Source of the DNA: Uloborus plumipes | Taxonomy: Eukaryota; Arthropoda; Arachnida; Araneae; Uloboridae | DNA length: 64,000 nt | Assembly (NCBI GenBank): GCA_038373865.1 | Contig: JAXGGA010001648.1 | Location: 62,001 to 126,000 of the forward strand | Reading direction: 5' to 3' | Shown: piece after piece, positions 1 through 12,595 of the stretch | Layout: each line of letters starts with the position of its first letter | Numbering within the stretch: the first letter of the stretch is position 1 | Notes under the pieces: generated by a model | Databases searched by the model: none | What the model was told of the DNA's origin: nothing | The model's input: only the letters and a program-made list of their open reading frames with translations | Program-made: the position numbers and the translations under genes

Positions 1-2977
1 GATCATGACCGTACTTATGATCCATTAAAGAGTCACTGTATAATCAACATACATATAAAGAAATTTTTTGAAGGAAAATCAAAACTTACTTGCTTTGATG
101 AACACCTTAAGATTTCGAACAAATGAAACGTTCACGGCCAACACACAATCAGTTTGTAAAAAGAATATCATTAAACTACATAATTCTTACATTTCATATT
201 ACTAGAGGAATGTAATGAAAATTTTCAAGCTCAAGTCTTCATCAATAGTCGCATTTACTTAACGTCGAAATCGTTTTTAAATTCATTTCTTTTTGTTCCC
301 ACTGTCGTAAACAAAGCTCTCTCTTGACGGTTTCAGCTAAGGGAGATATTTGGTAAAGCGAACGAAGTATAAGGAGGAAACACCTAGTTTAAGCTGAAGA
401 GGAGAAGCCTTCCGAAGGAATCTCTTTTCTTTTCTACAACTCCGATTTCTTAGTATAATGTAATATACTTTGCTTTTGTTGTGTGAAAGTTTGAGTTTGA
501 AAACATTCTGTTGTTTCTAGCCAAAGCATCCAAGCACGAATTCCAAAGATACATTTCAAATCATTTTTCTTCAAAGCAGGAAGTTTGCTGTAAGTAAGAA
601 TTGCAAAACATTTTTACAAAGATAACTTATGATAATAGTCTGATTCTCGCCTCGTTTGTCTTCATTTCAATCAAAAGAAGTGACGCCATTTTAATTGTTT
701 CCTTGCCCTTGCATGAAACTAGTAATCGTGGATATTTTAGGATCATTTTTGGGTTTATTTCACAGTATGGTTTTAAATTTGTGTGAGTGTTCAAAGCTGT
801 ATGTCGTATTAAATCGAAAAATTGGTCTAACGTCTATGTTGTGGAACTGTATAGTATAAAATCGTAATAAACTCACAAATGAATTATTTTTCAGTGAGTT
901 TTTACTTGAAATGGGAGAAATAAAAGGAGTATTTAGTCACCCACTTACTTTTTCAGTTTAAAAGATGGATTTATGTTTGTGTTCTGAATTCCGAAATATG
1001 AGCCAGCAGAAAAAAAAGTTTCATTTTCAGTGTTTTAAACAAACACACATCAATAAATGCTTTTATTTCCAGATTTTATACACCATGTGTTATCATCAAC
1101 TTATAGAGTATCTTTCTATCTTTCTTTGTTTCTATGTATGTCATGCTTCTTTCTCCTGAACGCCAGTGAACTGAAAGTCGAAGCAGATACCGATAGATTA
1201 GTAATTTTTCAGGCTTTATTAGTTTAATTTACATAATCATACGATTTTAATTTACAAAGATATCAATTAATAAGTAGTCAAATTTAAAGCGATTTGTCCT
1301 AAATGATTAAATATGAAATCCATTGTTACAAAATGTGGTTGCTATGAAATACAAATAATAATGATAACGCAAATTTTGAATGAAGGCTTAACTAAATCAA
1401 ACATGAAACTCATTAGCGGGCCCACGTACGTAGTGCTTTATCGCGCTAGCTACTTGGAATTTTTTGAACTATAACTTAGTTGAAAAGTCATTTACTTACA
1501 TTAAAAACTGAGGATAATCTATGTCTGCTTCTTCCCTTGAGCGAGCTGAACTTGGTGAAACTTCCCTCACTATTTTGAAAGCGCGAAACATCTCAATAAT
1601 TCGAATGATATTTTGATGCAAGAAAAAAGTAAAAGTGTGAAGCTGAAGCGCCTTTAGCGAGCCTTCTTGGCGACAAGTAATTTGTTGAAACTTTCTTTAC
1701 TACTTTAAAGGCGCAAAGCGCCCGTGCAACGCCTGGTCACGCACCAAGCTGCTTGGGGCATTAGCGGGCCACATGCGTAGTATGTCTTGAAATCTTATGA
1801 ACATTAAATAATATCAAGTAATATAGCATCAGAATGCGGTAAAAGTTGGGGGGGGGGGGACAAAATGCATCAACATGCCGAAGGAAGCTAATATAGCTGC
1901 CCTGGCAGCTAGTAGTTATAAAAAAGAATTAAATCTCAAAGAAATAGTTCCATATAAATAGCAATTAAAAAATGCCGTACCCTACCAGTGCTGTTGGATT
2001 TCAGCTGGGATAAAAGCTACCCAGCTTTTTCGTTTATTTATTTATTTTTTTTTAAACCTGTTTAACAAAGCCAGCATTTATTAGAAAAAAACAGGTTTTT
2101 TGAGTAAAATATCTTTGAATATTTGTTTTGATTAATTGAAATGATCATATTTATATCATTTTTCTATTACTATTGTATCCAGTAGCGTATTATATACTTA
2201 GGTTCGCCCCCCCCCCCCACGCAAAATTTATAAGTGCGCCCCCATCCCCTACTAAACTGCTGGAAAAAAAGTTGCTGTACAACTCATAGTGCTATTTAGA
2301 TTTTGTACCCTCACACCTCATGCACCTCCCCCCCCCCTCCACAGGAAAATGAAATTTCATGAAGTGCCTTAATAATACCCAAAAACCCCTTATTAAGTCA
2401 TTCATGTGCTGTGGATTTACGTACAAGCCATGACTTGGGGCCCGCTTTGCTGGGAGCCCCCAAGTTCCAAAAAATGTCATTATTTGTTTCTAAGAAATTG
2501 GAAATGCACACGAAAAAATTTCTATAGTGCTTCTTGGAAAGCTTGAAAATTTGAAATAATGTAGTTATATATATGTTGAATTTTAAAATTTATATGAAAT
2601 GCAAAGGGAGGGGAATGAGAAAATGGGCCAATGTAAAAACATGGTTCTCACGTTTCTGTAACACACATTTGTTGAGTGCAGTTACAAATTTATAGTTTTG
2701 GAGGCCCACCGCAACGCATTTTTGGGGCCCCCCTCAGAGCAGAACAGAATAGCGTAAACTAGTTTTCAGGAATCAGTTGGCAGCAACTTATGTCACGTGA
2801 GATGTTACGTAAGGGATCCCTCGCAATTACAACACTATAGACCTGCCACTGCTTGAGATAATTTTGTGTGACCCACATGTTTCAAATCTTTCGGTTTATT
2901 TAATCCAGAATTCAGTGTTAGGGAAGTTATTTCGTTATTGATTGCTTCCACTGCATACTGCATGTACCGAAATTTAG
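1..2977. other. No gene recognised; AT-rich intergenic DNA
   Basis: I see no coding region, RNA gene or element with recognisable ends here. Short open frames (for example 601-786 and 965-1159) lack any family resemblance and have biased AT-rich composition. The stretch holds a G run near 1850-1859, C runs near 2206-2218 and 2330-2338, and a T-rich tract near 2041-2053. These look like unconstrained repeat debris. Confidence 0.6.
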
Positions 2978-3487
2978 TACTGCCGTGGGCAGGTAAACGG
3001 CAGTATCTGCAAAAATGAGTTTTCGAGATATTTGAAGAAACGCGTTTTTGATTTCCCACAAAGATCAATAAAACATTTAACTTCGAACATAGGCGATACT
3101 ATATGTTTATACCGATATATTTTTGGGGTAATCGATTGAATTTTGATTTTGCAAGTGCAGAGAGAGGTAAAGCAGATACTGCCGTTTACCTGCCTTTTTC
3201 ACTCTAATTGTCTTACAGAATTGACTGGCAGTCGGCAGTAACGGCACAGTATGCTACTAAATGTCCAGAATTTACATATTCGACAACATGCGGAGTAGAT
3301 TTTTTATTACGAAATATATTATTGCATTGTGAATGATATGTTTTATTTTAAAATATACATAAATACCGTGTATCCACTTGATATTGGCTTAATATAAACA
3401 AACGCGAAATATAATTAAAAAATATGATGAAACTATATTGTATTATGCAAAATATGAAGCAAAACTTGATGATTCGTCAGCCATTGT

Positions 3488-4906
3488 TACTTTCTTTTAC
3501 TTAGTAAAGGAAACATTGTGATCACAAAGAAAATTTTACTCAAAATTCGGTCTAAATTTTGATTTATCTTACCTGCAACTGAATGTTGAGTAGTTTTTTC
3601 GACCTATCAGCACGTGCATATGTACCTAATAATATATAAACATCCGAAATATCCTTTTCGACCATGCCCCAGTTAATTACAACGAGTTTTCTCGTGACGT
3701 CTGTATGTACGTATGTATGTGCGTATGTATGTATGCTTGTATGTTTGTGCGTTTCTATGTATGTATGTCGTATAACTCAAAACTATATGCCATAGACATG
3801 GCTGCCACACTTCCGTCTGACGGACGGAATTCCGTATTCTGTAAAATGTATCATTTGGAAATTTGTTTTGGGAAAAAATGAAATGAAGCTTTAAAAAATA
3901 TCTCATTTAGATTTTTCAAAAAAAAAAAAAAAAAAAAAAACGAAGCAACTGCTTAATAACTTTCTCTCTAGTTGCACCTTGAAAACTAGTAATTCAATTA
4001 TTTCAATCATAGCTACATTAATCCAGAAAATTATTTTAAAGCTGTTTTTTCCAGTGTTATTTTTTAGCGAAGAATCTCTTACCAGAAACTTTTTATTGTC
4101 AAGAATCTTCTAGCGTGAATTCGAAGCTTTTTTTTCTTCAGTAACTAATACAGTAATTTTTTTCGTTATCGCGTTTTCTTCCAAAAAATCTTTTCGAAAA
4201 AACTATTCTGAAAGTTTAGATTTTACTTAATTTTGCGATTTGGTTTTATTATATAGTTAATTACAACATAAAAATGCAACATATTTGTGCATTAAACTAC
4301 AGACATATTATGTGCTAACATGTTTGTGTAGCAAAATGATGCCAAGTACTTTTCAGTCTTTGTTAATTTTTAGAGTAGCACCCATGGCCATAGAAGCTTC
4401 TAGTTTGGTGTGTAGGCTCTGAGGGTGGTCTAGTTGTGCACCTCCCCTTGTGGTTGCATTCGAATAGAAGCTTAGGGATAAGCTCGATAAGAACCAAAGG
4501 GGTCTTTTTCCCCTTTGTGGGATAAATCAATGTTAATTTCAATGCAGATTGAGTGATATGATTTGGTGCAACCACTTAGCGATGTATCGCCAAACTTTTG
4601 GTCGCCAAGTGTTTGCCGCCAAGTTGGCGACAAATTTGGCGAAGAAATGATTTTTTTTTTTCAAATTTGGATTCAATTCGGCGTTATTGGGCACATTTTG
4701 CGAAAAATTCACTGAATCATGTTAAAATCGGCGATATTTAGAAAACGAATCATTGTAAAATATTATTTTGCATTGATTTGTGACAAGCTGGGAGTGTAAA
4801 TGTTTGAATTGTTATCTTGCTGACTCTAATGCACTATTTTAACACTTGAGGCATTTATTATGGAATTTAAACGTAAAAGGAAGTAGTGTGGCGTTCACAC
4901 CAGATG
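3488..4906 (+). repeat. CGCCAA-rich interspersed repeat, copy A
   Basis: The repeat opens with a near-palindrome around TTTACTTAGTAAAGGAAA and closes with ACGTAAAAGGAAGTAGTGTGG followed by CACACCAGAT. In between lie an ATGT microsatellite block (3699-3776), a conserved CTCTGAGG-GTCTAGTTGTGCACCTC stretch (4417-4446), and a cluster of CGCCAA/TTGGCG words (4587-4640). Copies at 5245-5682 (inverted, partial) and 23087-23806 share the same order of landmarks. There is no coding content. I associate this family with spider genomes from memory. Its transposition class is unclear. Confidence 0.65.
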
Positions 4907-5244
4907 TTTTAAAATTACTATAAATCAGTTAATGCTTTGTACTTTGCATCAAAACAAGAAATCACTTTGAGAAAAAGAACGCTTGAAATGCTTGTTGTGC
5001 TGACGATTTTTTTCATAGTACTCTTAAAATTGCAGGTACAGGATTAACAGCTAGGGATTAAACTGCAAAAACTATTGTCTGTTAGTATGAAAGCAACTGT
5101 AATAAAAAGAAATCAAAACAATGTAAATACAATCATTTCATTGCTGCATTTTTGTTTGTCGTCTGCCAAGTTTGGCTTGTGTATCTTTGAAATCGTGAAA
5201 AATAGTCAGCTAGTGGAGAGAAACTTTATTTGAAAGAAAAAAAA

Positions 5245-5682
5245 TCTGGTATGGACCCCACACTACTTGCTTTTACGTGTAAATTTCATAGTTAATGCCT
5301 TAAGTGTTAAAATAGTGCTGGGAATGACCAAGATAACAATCCAAACATTTACGCCCCTAATGTGCCACGAAACAATGCAAAAAATGATTTACAACGATTC
5401 ATTTTCTAAATATCGCCGATTTTAGCATCATTCAGTGGATTGTTCGCAAAATACCGCCAATAGAAATTGAAACCAAACTCATAAAATAATTTTTTCGCCA
5501 AATTTGTCGCCAATTTGGCGATATGTCACCAAGTTGGCGACAAGCACTTGGCGACCAAAACCTTGGCGATGTATCGCCAAATGGTAACGCCAATTTATAG
5601 CACTTAAATCTGCATTGATATTAACACTGATTCACCCCAAAAAGGAATGAAACACCCCCTTGGGAACATTCAAGTGCAACCA
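5245..5682 (-). repeat. CGCCAA-rich interspersed repeat, copy B (inverted, 5'-truncated)
   Basis: This is the reverse complement of the 3' part of copy A. It starts with TCTGGTATGG (the end of the family on the other strand), passes through the cluster of CGCCAA/TTGGCG words at 5507-5592, and stops near 5682. It sits about 340 bp from copy A in the opposite orientation, so together the two form a large imperfect inverted repeat with arms near 440 bp. Both interrupt the same older element. Confidence 0.65.
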
Positions 5683-6008
5683 ATGATCTCCCGTGACCTC
5701 CCATTAGGGCACCCCTACTTTCGCTCAGTTTAGGTACAAAGGAAAATGGTTTTTGTGGCTTGATGCAAGTTTCGCACAGCGATTCATATATGTTCATCCT
5801 GCGGACATGCAGATACTGCCGTTTACCTGCCCAAAGTAACGAAAAACGCAGTTACTGCTAATTACCATTAGTTAAAAAGCAGTTTTTTTTTCATCGGAAA
5901 CTAAAAAAAGATGATTGTACCATGAAACTAATGTAACAGAGATTTCAAAAATGCAAAATAATTAAATCGAAAAATTTGCAGTTACTGCCCCTTTACCTGC
6001 CCACGGCG

Positions 6009-8231
6009 GATTACTACACTACTTCTTTTCCTTTTCCTTTTCTGCACTATTTGTAATGTAAAAATCGTGTAGAAGAGAGAAATCTAAGTTTTTTTTTAAT
6101 TTGAAAAAGATGTTTCTTACAAAACTAAAATAGTTCTCTAAAGATACCTGTAAAAGTATTAAAATTTCAGAGACTTGAAAGTGCAAATGAAGTGCTTTAG
6201 TTTTAAATGTTCCAGGTTTAACTGTATTTTAAAATAACGAATTTCTTGAAAAGTGCTTCAATTTTATTTGTGATTAATATCAATTGCATAAACTATGAGC
6301 TACCCGAAAAACCACAATGTTAGTTTCTTCTTATTTATTTTTTAAATATCTATTGGTTTATAGCATTTCATGCATTTTTTTACTATAAATCATTTTATCG
6401 AAAACAAACTGCATTGAAACCTCAGAAATCCGAACCTCAGAGATCCAAGACTTGAGATTATCCGAGTTGCTTATGAAGCGAAATGTCAAAATTAGATTTG
6501 AAAAAAGGAAAAATCAATCCTTTTTTCTATTGTTTTGATGACAGCTACTTTAGTATACATTCGAGTGCAATTAATAATACAGCGCTGTTCCTTATTACAT
6601 ACATGTGATTCTTCATCCAATTGACTGAAATCAGCCAATTTGATTAGCAAAACATAGTTCCGTCCTTCGACGGATCTGCCTTAAAAAATTTCTCATCCGC
6701 TCTAGTTCAATCTATTTAGAATTTCCACAATTTCCAGACGAAGGTAACGGGAGGCGACGGCGATCTTCCCAGCTTTTAAAGGGAGCATTCTTGGCTTGCT
6801 TGGTTTTGGTTAGGAATTTCCATTTTAAAAAATAAAAAATAAAATAAAATAAAACAGAGTTAGAGAAACCAAACTGATAAAAGATAAAAGCAAAAAAAAA
6901 AAAATAATAATAATAATAATAATAAATTTTTTTCTAAATGCATTTAATAGCACTTTTGCCCGTCGAAGCAACCAGTCACAATATGTCAAATATTTTCAGC
7001 AAAATTGTTTTGAAAGTAATCCAATGTATGGAGTGATCCTGTACTCAGGTTTTCAGGTTTTTGCAATGTATCAGCCCTCTGCTTACAACCACGCAACAGG
7101 CTTGTACGTTACACATAGTGTACAATGTACACTTGTACATCACACCAATGTTTATAACGTTGGCGTTTGGTGCACTTGTTTCGAACTTCTTTATTCTGTA
7201 CATTTTTACAACGAAATTCCTGCCACTATAATCAATGTAGATGACATATTACGAACTCATGCTCTGTCAGAAATAGAATTATTTTATTATTAACTCGAAA
7301 CAAAGGCTTTTATATCACGAAACAAATGAGAGCAAGAGTTAAATATGCAATTTAGTTCATAGGAACTTTCCGTAATAAAGAACAGGGTTCAATCCAAATT
7401 AGTTCTTATTTCGGATATTCTACTCTTCATCTAAATATTCTAAAACCGTTGTAAGTAAATGACGACCATTTTTTCTGTTCCCTAGCACTTCCTCACTGAC
7501 GATTAATTTCAGCGATTCGACGAATCAAAAGCAATTTTTTTTATTTTTATTGATCTAAATTTGCAAAAGGGCGGAAAACCCTAAAGAGTTATGTTTTCCT
7601 GTCTTTTTCTGGTATTTTTGTCGTACCAATCAGCTCTCAAAAGGTATCAAATTGCAGAATTTCATAAAAGATTTTCAAAAGTTTTTACGGGGACGGGAAA
7701 CCCCCGGGGCGCCTAAAATTCAGGATACCCTATACTACCCTGACTGGAGAATCCCTGTATCACTCTCCTGATTTCCTTGACGTTTCAAGACTGGTCGAAA
7801 ATAAAAAAGGACAAAATAGGTATTTAAAAAACGGAAAATGCATAAGCATGAGGCAGGAAAAAAAAAAACTCAATAGTAGGGGAGGGGGATGATAAATAAG
7901 TCACAAAATGAAGATTGCCTTTTTTAATTTTTTTAGGGGGCCCGATACTAGAAAAGGCTTAAAACTCCGTGAAGTCTAAAACCGACCCTGCATGTACTGC
8001 TACTATTTCCAACAACATTCTCTTTATGAAATGATATTCTCAACCTTGATACTTTTCAAGAACAACATAAGGCCATATGTATGGTCTGGACTTGAAAACT
8101 TCAATCGTTAAACTACTTCTAACATAAAGCTGCATAAAGTACCTCAAGCCAGGCACAGGTGTTAAATGAAAAATTGAGGCTGGTAGGACTTATTGAGCAC
8201 TATAATTCAATAAACACTATAGTCGAGCACT
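6009..8231. other. No gene recognised
   Basis: The only clear structures are a TAA microsatellite (about 6903-6927), an A-rich tract just before it, and a stretch with repeated GTACA/TGTAC words (7105-7160). The open frame at 7024-7293 overlaps the GTACA-rich stretch and resembles no family I know. I see no terminal repeats or splice-supported exons. Confidence 0.5.
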
Positions 8232-8708
8232 ATACTTCTGTGGGCAGGTAAACGGCAGTATCTGCAAAAATGAGTTTTCGGAATATTTGAGGAAACGCGT
8301 TTTTGATTTTCCACAAACATCAATGAAACATTGAACTTCGAACATAGGTGATACTTTACCTTTACACCAAAATATTTTTGGGGTAATAGATTGAATTTTG
8401 ATATTGCAAGCGCAGGGAGAGTTAAAGCAGATACTGCTGTTTACCTGCCTTTTTCACTCGTAATTGTCATACAGAATTGACTGGCAGCTGGCAGTAACTG
8501 CACAGTATGCTATTAAATGTCCAATATTTCCATATTCGACATCATGCGGAGTAGATATGTTATTACGAAATATGTTATTGCATAGTGAATGATATATTTT
8601 ATTTTAAAATATACATAAATACCTTGTATCCACTTGATATAGATTTAATATAAACAAACGAAATATAATTTAAAAATGTAATGAAACTGTACTGTAGTAT
8701 GCAAAATA

Positions 8709-10111
8709 CACTGCTCAACATTGAAAATGCAACACCAAGAAGGAGTGGAGTGGTCAGAAATTCATGCAAATTTTACCGTAGACGCACGTCACTGAGTTAT
8801 GCAAATGATATGATATGCGCAGCTCTCCGACGCACGTGAAGTAAGATATAAGAGAATGAAGTTGAAAAGTGGGCAATGTTCATGTTGGTTTTTCTGCCAC
8901 ACTAATTATCGGAGAAATTTGGTTTTTGTCTCGAAGGATACGTGTGATAGGAGGAAATACCACGCCGTGCTCAACGAAGACACTTCCAGCATATAGACGA
9001 CTTTACAAGGGGTATGGTGATCGGACTGAGAAGGGGAGGTTGGTCCATACGTCAAATTGCAGCTGATACCCACGATGCAAGCACTGTGCATCAGCTGTGT
9101 CGGAGATGGTTGGAAAGAGAAAATGTAGCCACATTGAGGGGTGCAGGTGCAGCCAGAGTGACGTCAGACCGCTTGGATCGACGGATTCACCGACAAGCTG
9201 TGGCGGACCCGCAAGTCACTTGTACGTCGATTCTGCAGCACGTGCAAGGTACGCTGGATGTTCCTGTGAAGACCAGAACCATTTTCCATCGACTGGTTGC
9301 ACGTGGCCTGCAATCACGGCGCCCGCTAAGAAGACTGCCATTGACCTCACAGCACAGACTCCAACGTTTGCAATGGTGCCGGACCAGAGCGACGTGGATG
9401 GCAGAATGGCAAACCGTAGTGTTCTCAGATGAATCCCGCTTCTGTTTGTCCAGCGATAGTCATCGCATACGTGTGTGGCGTCGACGTGGAGAAAGATCGA
9501 ATCCGGCAGTAACTGTGGAACGCCCCACAGCGCGACAACGTGGCATAATGGTTTGGGGTGCTATTGCATACAATTCCGTATCACCTCTAGTTCGTATTCG
9601 GGGCACTATGACGGCCCAACGATATGTAGATAATGTACTGCGGCCGGTGGCAATCCCTTACCTTCAGGGTCTGCCAAATGCAACTTTTCAACAGGATAAC
9701 GCCCGGCCTCACCGTGCTCGAATCAGCCAACATGCTCTACGAGGTGTACAGACCACCATACTCTCCTGACTTGTCACCAATCGAACATGTGTGGGACGTG
9801 ATTGGACGCCGTTTGCAGAACCTGTCGTTCAGAGGACGAACTGTGGCAAATGGTTGAAAGGGAATGGAGTGCCATCCCTCAGGACACCATCCGCAGGCTT
9901 ATTGACTCCATGCCTAGACGTGTTTCTTCGTGCATCGCTGTCCGCGGTGGTCCTACTTCTTACTGAGCCGACGCCGTCCTCGCTCTAAATTTTGCTTATT
10001 TATTTTGAAATAAATATCACTTATTGTTCCATGCTGTCTCTGTCTTCTTACCAAATTTCATCAATTTCTGACCACTCCTTCTTGGTGTTGCATTTTCAAT
10101 GTCGAGCAGTG
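8709..10111 (+). mobile_element. Tc1/mariner-superfamily DNA transposon, 1403 bp
   Basis: The terminal inverted repeats are about 40 bp and begin CACTGCTC at both ends, with the shared stretch ACATTGAAAATGCAACACC. TA dinucleotides flank the element at 8707-8708 and 10112-10113, the target duplication expected for Tc1/mariner. The paralogous empty site is present at 3453-3454, inside copy 1 of the host element, where the sequence runs through a single TA. The element carries one transposase relic on the plus strand and an AATAAA near 10009. It inserted after the host element had been duplicated. Confidence 0.93.
9014..9966 (+). pseudogene. Tc1-type transposase (DD34E), frameshifted
   Basis: The N-terminal part has a helix-turn-helix region (GLRRGGWSIRQIAAD), followed by the conserved block with LRRLPLTSQHRLQRLQW. 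Catalytic aspartates are visible in VVFSDESRF and FQQDNARPHRAR, and the glutamate lies in SPDLSPIEHVWD. The first frame runs from an ATG at 9014 to 9769. The SPDLSPIEHVWD block lies in a second frame (near 9750-9835), and the C-terminal part, ending with a stop at 9964-9966, lies in a third frame from about 9838. Two frame changes, near 9740 and 9830, therefore inactivate it. A full-length enzyme would cut and paste the element by DDE chemistry at TA sites. Any upstream start is also obscured. Confidence 0.9.
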
Positions 10112-11314
10112 TATGAAGCAAAACTGGAAGCTTCTTCAGCCAGTTTAAAATTACTACAAATCACTTAATGCTTTGTACTTTGCATCAAAACAATATATCC
10201 CTTTGAAAAAATAGGTGCTTGGAATGCTTGTTGTGTTAACGATTGTTTTCATAGAACTCTGAAAAATGCAATAACTTGGTATTAAACTGAGAAAAATTTT
10301 AATTAAAAGCAACTGTATTTAAAACAAAACACAGTAGTCCAAATAAAATCATTTCATTGGTGCATTTTTGTTTGTCGTCTGCCACGTTTTAATTGTATAT
10401 CTCTGAAATCGTAAAAAATATCGTCTGCTGGATTAAAGTAACTTTATTTAAAAGAAAAAACAGACCAAGTAAATTCATTCCTGCATTTTTATTTATCGAC
10501 TGCTAAGCTTTTCTTGTGTTTCCTCGCTTGTTCACTTTTATACATTAGCAAGGAACAATTTGTTCCATTGTTTTTAAAACACGGATACGAAAAATAAATG
10601 AAGATTTTAAAAATATAATGTCGGAGGTCTGTAAAATTCCAAACCTTTCTCTTTGAATTGATTTGGGATAAAGTATCTGTACTTTCTTTAAATAATGATT
10701 TTCAAGTACCTCTTGTGTTTGGGTTCACCGCAAAGCTAAAATTTTGGGAGGGGGGAAAGTCCCAATTCACCGAATGACTTCTTAATTTTAGAATGACAAA
10801 TTACGAGCAGGCGCAGCTTACGTACATTTAATCAGAAGCAACTAGGCATCATTAAAAAAAATCACTATTGCAATATTATCTCTAAACGTGCCAAATCGTT
10901 CGACAAAATTTGCGAATTAAGTTTATTTTGGAGGTCACAACGACTTTCCGTGACCCCCCATTAGGGCATCCGTACTTGCGCACAGTTTAGCTACGAAGGA
11001 AAATGCGAAAGCGGTTTTTGCGCCTCAATGTAAGGTTTGTACAGTGATTTATATTTGTCCCATCCTGTAGACATGCAGGTATTGCCGTTTACCCGTCCAT
11101 TGTAACGATTAAAGCAGTTACTGCTAATTACCATTGATTAAAAAGTAGTTTTTTTATTGGCAACCAAATAAATATTATGTCTGTACAATATATTTCGTAC
11201 CTTAAAACTAATGTAACAAATTTCAAAAATGCAAAAAAAAAAATTAAAATCGGAAAATTTGCAGTTACTGCCCCTTTACCTGCGCAGTGCCCATGGTAGT
11301 ATAATTCAATAAAC

Positions 11315-12595
11315 TGAATTCATTTATTATATCTGAAATAATGCCCAGAGCAAACTGAAGTATTTAAATAGTTTTAAATAACACTGTGTCGGTCATTTAT
11401 ATTAGCAGTTCTATCCATAGTTCATCCATGTTCTATCCACCCCCCCCCCCTGCTGTACTACTGCTATACATCAACCCTCCGCAGTTAGCAAATATAGCAG
11501 CTTACCACAGCTAGTACTACTACTACGAGTACAATCCCATGCAGGATTTTCAGTCAAAGAACATTTGACCATAGAAAGGAGTAAAGAAATGAATAACTAG
11601 AATAGGGGATGGAATCAAAGAGAGAAGTAAAAAAGTGAAGTAGGTAAACAATACATTCTAGGTAAAGGAACACATTCAAAAAAAGGTTAAGCGTAAAATG
11701 CTTACCAGGTTTTTTTCTTTTTTTTTTTTATTGTTTACCAATGCACACACATATTAGAGTCTGTACTGTCACAAAGTAACATTTTCAAACTAATTTTGCA
11801 CTAGAAGATAAAATGAGGTCTTCGCCATAAAATACATTTATTTCGTTTCGTATCCCGTTTTCCACCTCAAACTAAAGACTAAAATATAAAAATGCTTTTT
11901 TTTTTTAATTTTAACGACTACTCCTTTGAGCTTGGCTCGCACTAAAGAGTAGGAAATAAAATAATACATGATTTCTTGATTACAATACAGTTATATCTCC
12001 ATTTAGGTTAATTCTGAAGCAGCTGATAAAATTTAAGCTGAAAGTGGAGAGAAGAAAAAACATCGGCTGTTTTGTGAAAGATATTCGTTGTAAACTGTAT
12101 ACTGCATAGTTCTTCTTTAAAATTTTAATTTAAACTTTATTGTCTGCTTTAGATTTAACCTCGAGATTGAGTAGAAATTAAAATAACTGCAATTTTTGTG
12201 TGTTGTAGCCAAGAATTCAGATCTTATTTTATTTCATTTTTTTAGTGCAAACAAAGATCATAAAAATAGTCTTTCGAATTAATAAACATTTTTTTTTATT
12301 ATTTTAATGTTATTTTATTTTGAAATGTATTTGAGGTTACACGTTTTGAAATTTAAAAAAGATTTAACCTGTTATCGATCCTTTTTTTAATTATTTATTT
12401 ATTATTTTTTTTAAAGATAAATATGTAGACTTTTGTTCTAATATAAATGTATGGCGCACGAAGATAGCACAGCTTAAATCTGACCAAAATATCGCAAGTT
12501 TTCATGTTCGAATTCTAAAGCAATCTTGAACATGGTAGAAAAGAAAACAACTTTTAAACCAATAACAAGGGTCAGTCTAGAGAGAAATTAGGTCC
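11315..12595. other. No gene recognised
   Basis: AT-rich sequence with a C run (11441-11450), T-rich tracts (11711-11730, 12290-12300) and short unrelated open frames. I find no terminal repeats, splice-supported exons or RNA genes here. Confidence 0.5.

Larger units (their letters stand above)
2978..6008. mobile_element. Inverted-repeat element, copy 1 (GTGGGCAGGTAAA ends), with nested insertions
   Basis: The left end reads GTGGGCAGGTAAACGGCAGT (from about 2982) and the right end (to about 6008) is its inverted counterpart with CTTTACCTGCCCAC. Both ends continue inward with matching CAGTA-CTGCAAA. No coding frame is visible, so the element appears non-autonomous. A second copy lies at 8232-11290, and the two align in blocks: 2982-3480 with 8239-8730, 4908-5240 with 10145-10470, and 5690-6008 with 10946-11290. 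The segments of copy 1 that do not align are the two CGCCAA-rich repeats at 3488-4906 and 5245-5682, which are therefore later insertions. The superfamily is not identified and no clean target duplication was found for this copy. Confidence 0.65.
8232..11290. mobile_element. Inverted-repeat element, copy 2, interrupted by a Tc1 insertion
   Basis: The element begins at about 8239 with TGTGGGCAGGTAAACGGCAG and ends near 11283 with CCCCTTTACCTGCGCA. Without the 1403-bp Tc1 insertion and its extra TA it is about 1.65 kb. A 15-bp direct repeat, TATAATTCAATAAAC, flanks it (8201-8215 and 11300-11314). It could be an unusually long target duplication or coincidental repeat structure, because the left boundary also has an extra duplicated GAGCACTATA. 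No coding frame belongs to the element itself. It serves as the intact comparison for copy 1. Confidence 0.65.

Noticed and set aside
3699..3776. ATGT-rich tract that might look like a CRISPR or regulatory array
   Set aside because: It is an imperfect microsatellite shared by all copies of the CGCCAA repeat. No repeat-spacer structure.
6411..6480. Sequence resembling a pogo/Tigger-type transposon end (GAAACCTCAGAAATCCGAAC)
   Set aside because: No inverted partner and no TA duplication could be located.
7024..7293. 89-codon plus-strand frame
   Set aside because: Overlaps a stretch of GTACA/TGTAC words, has no family resemblance and no supporting signals.
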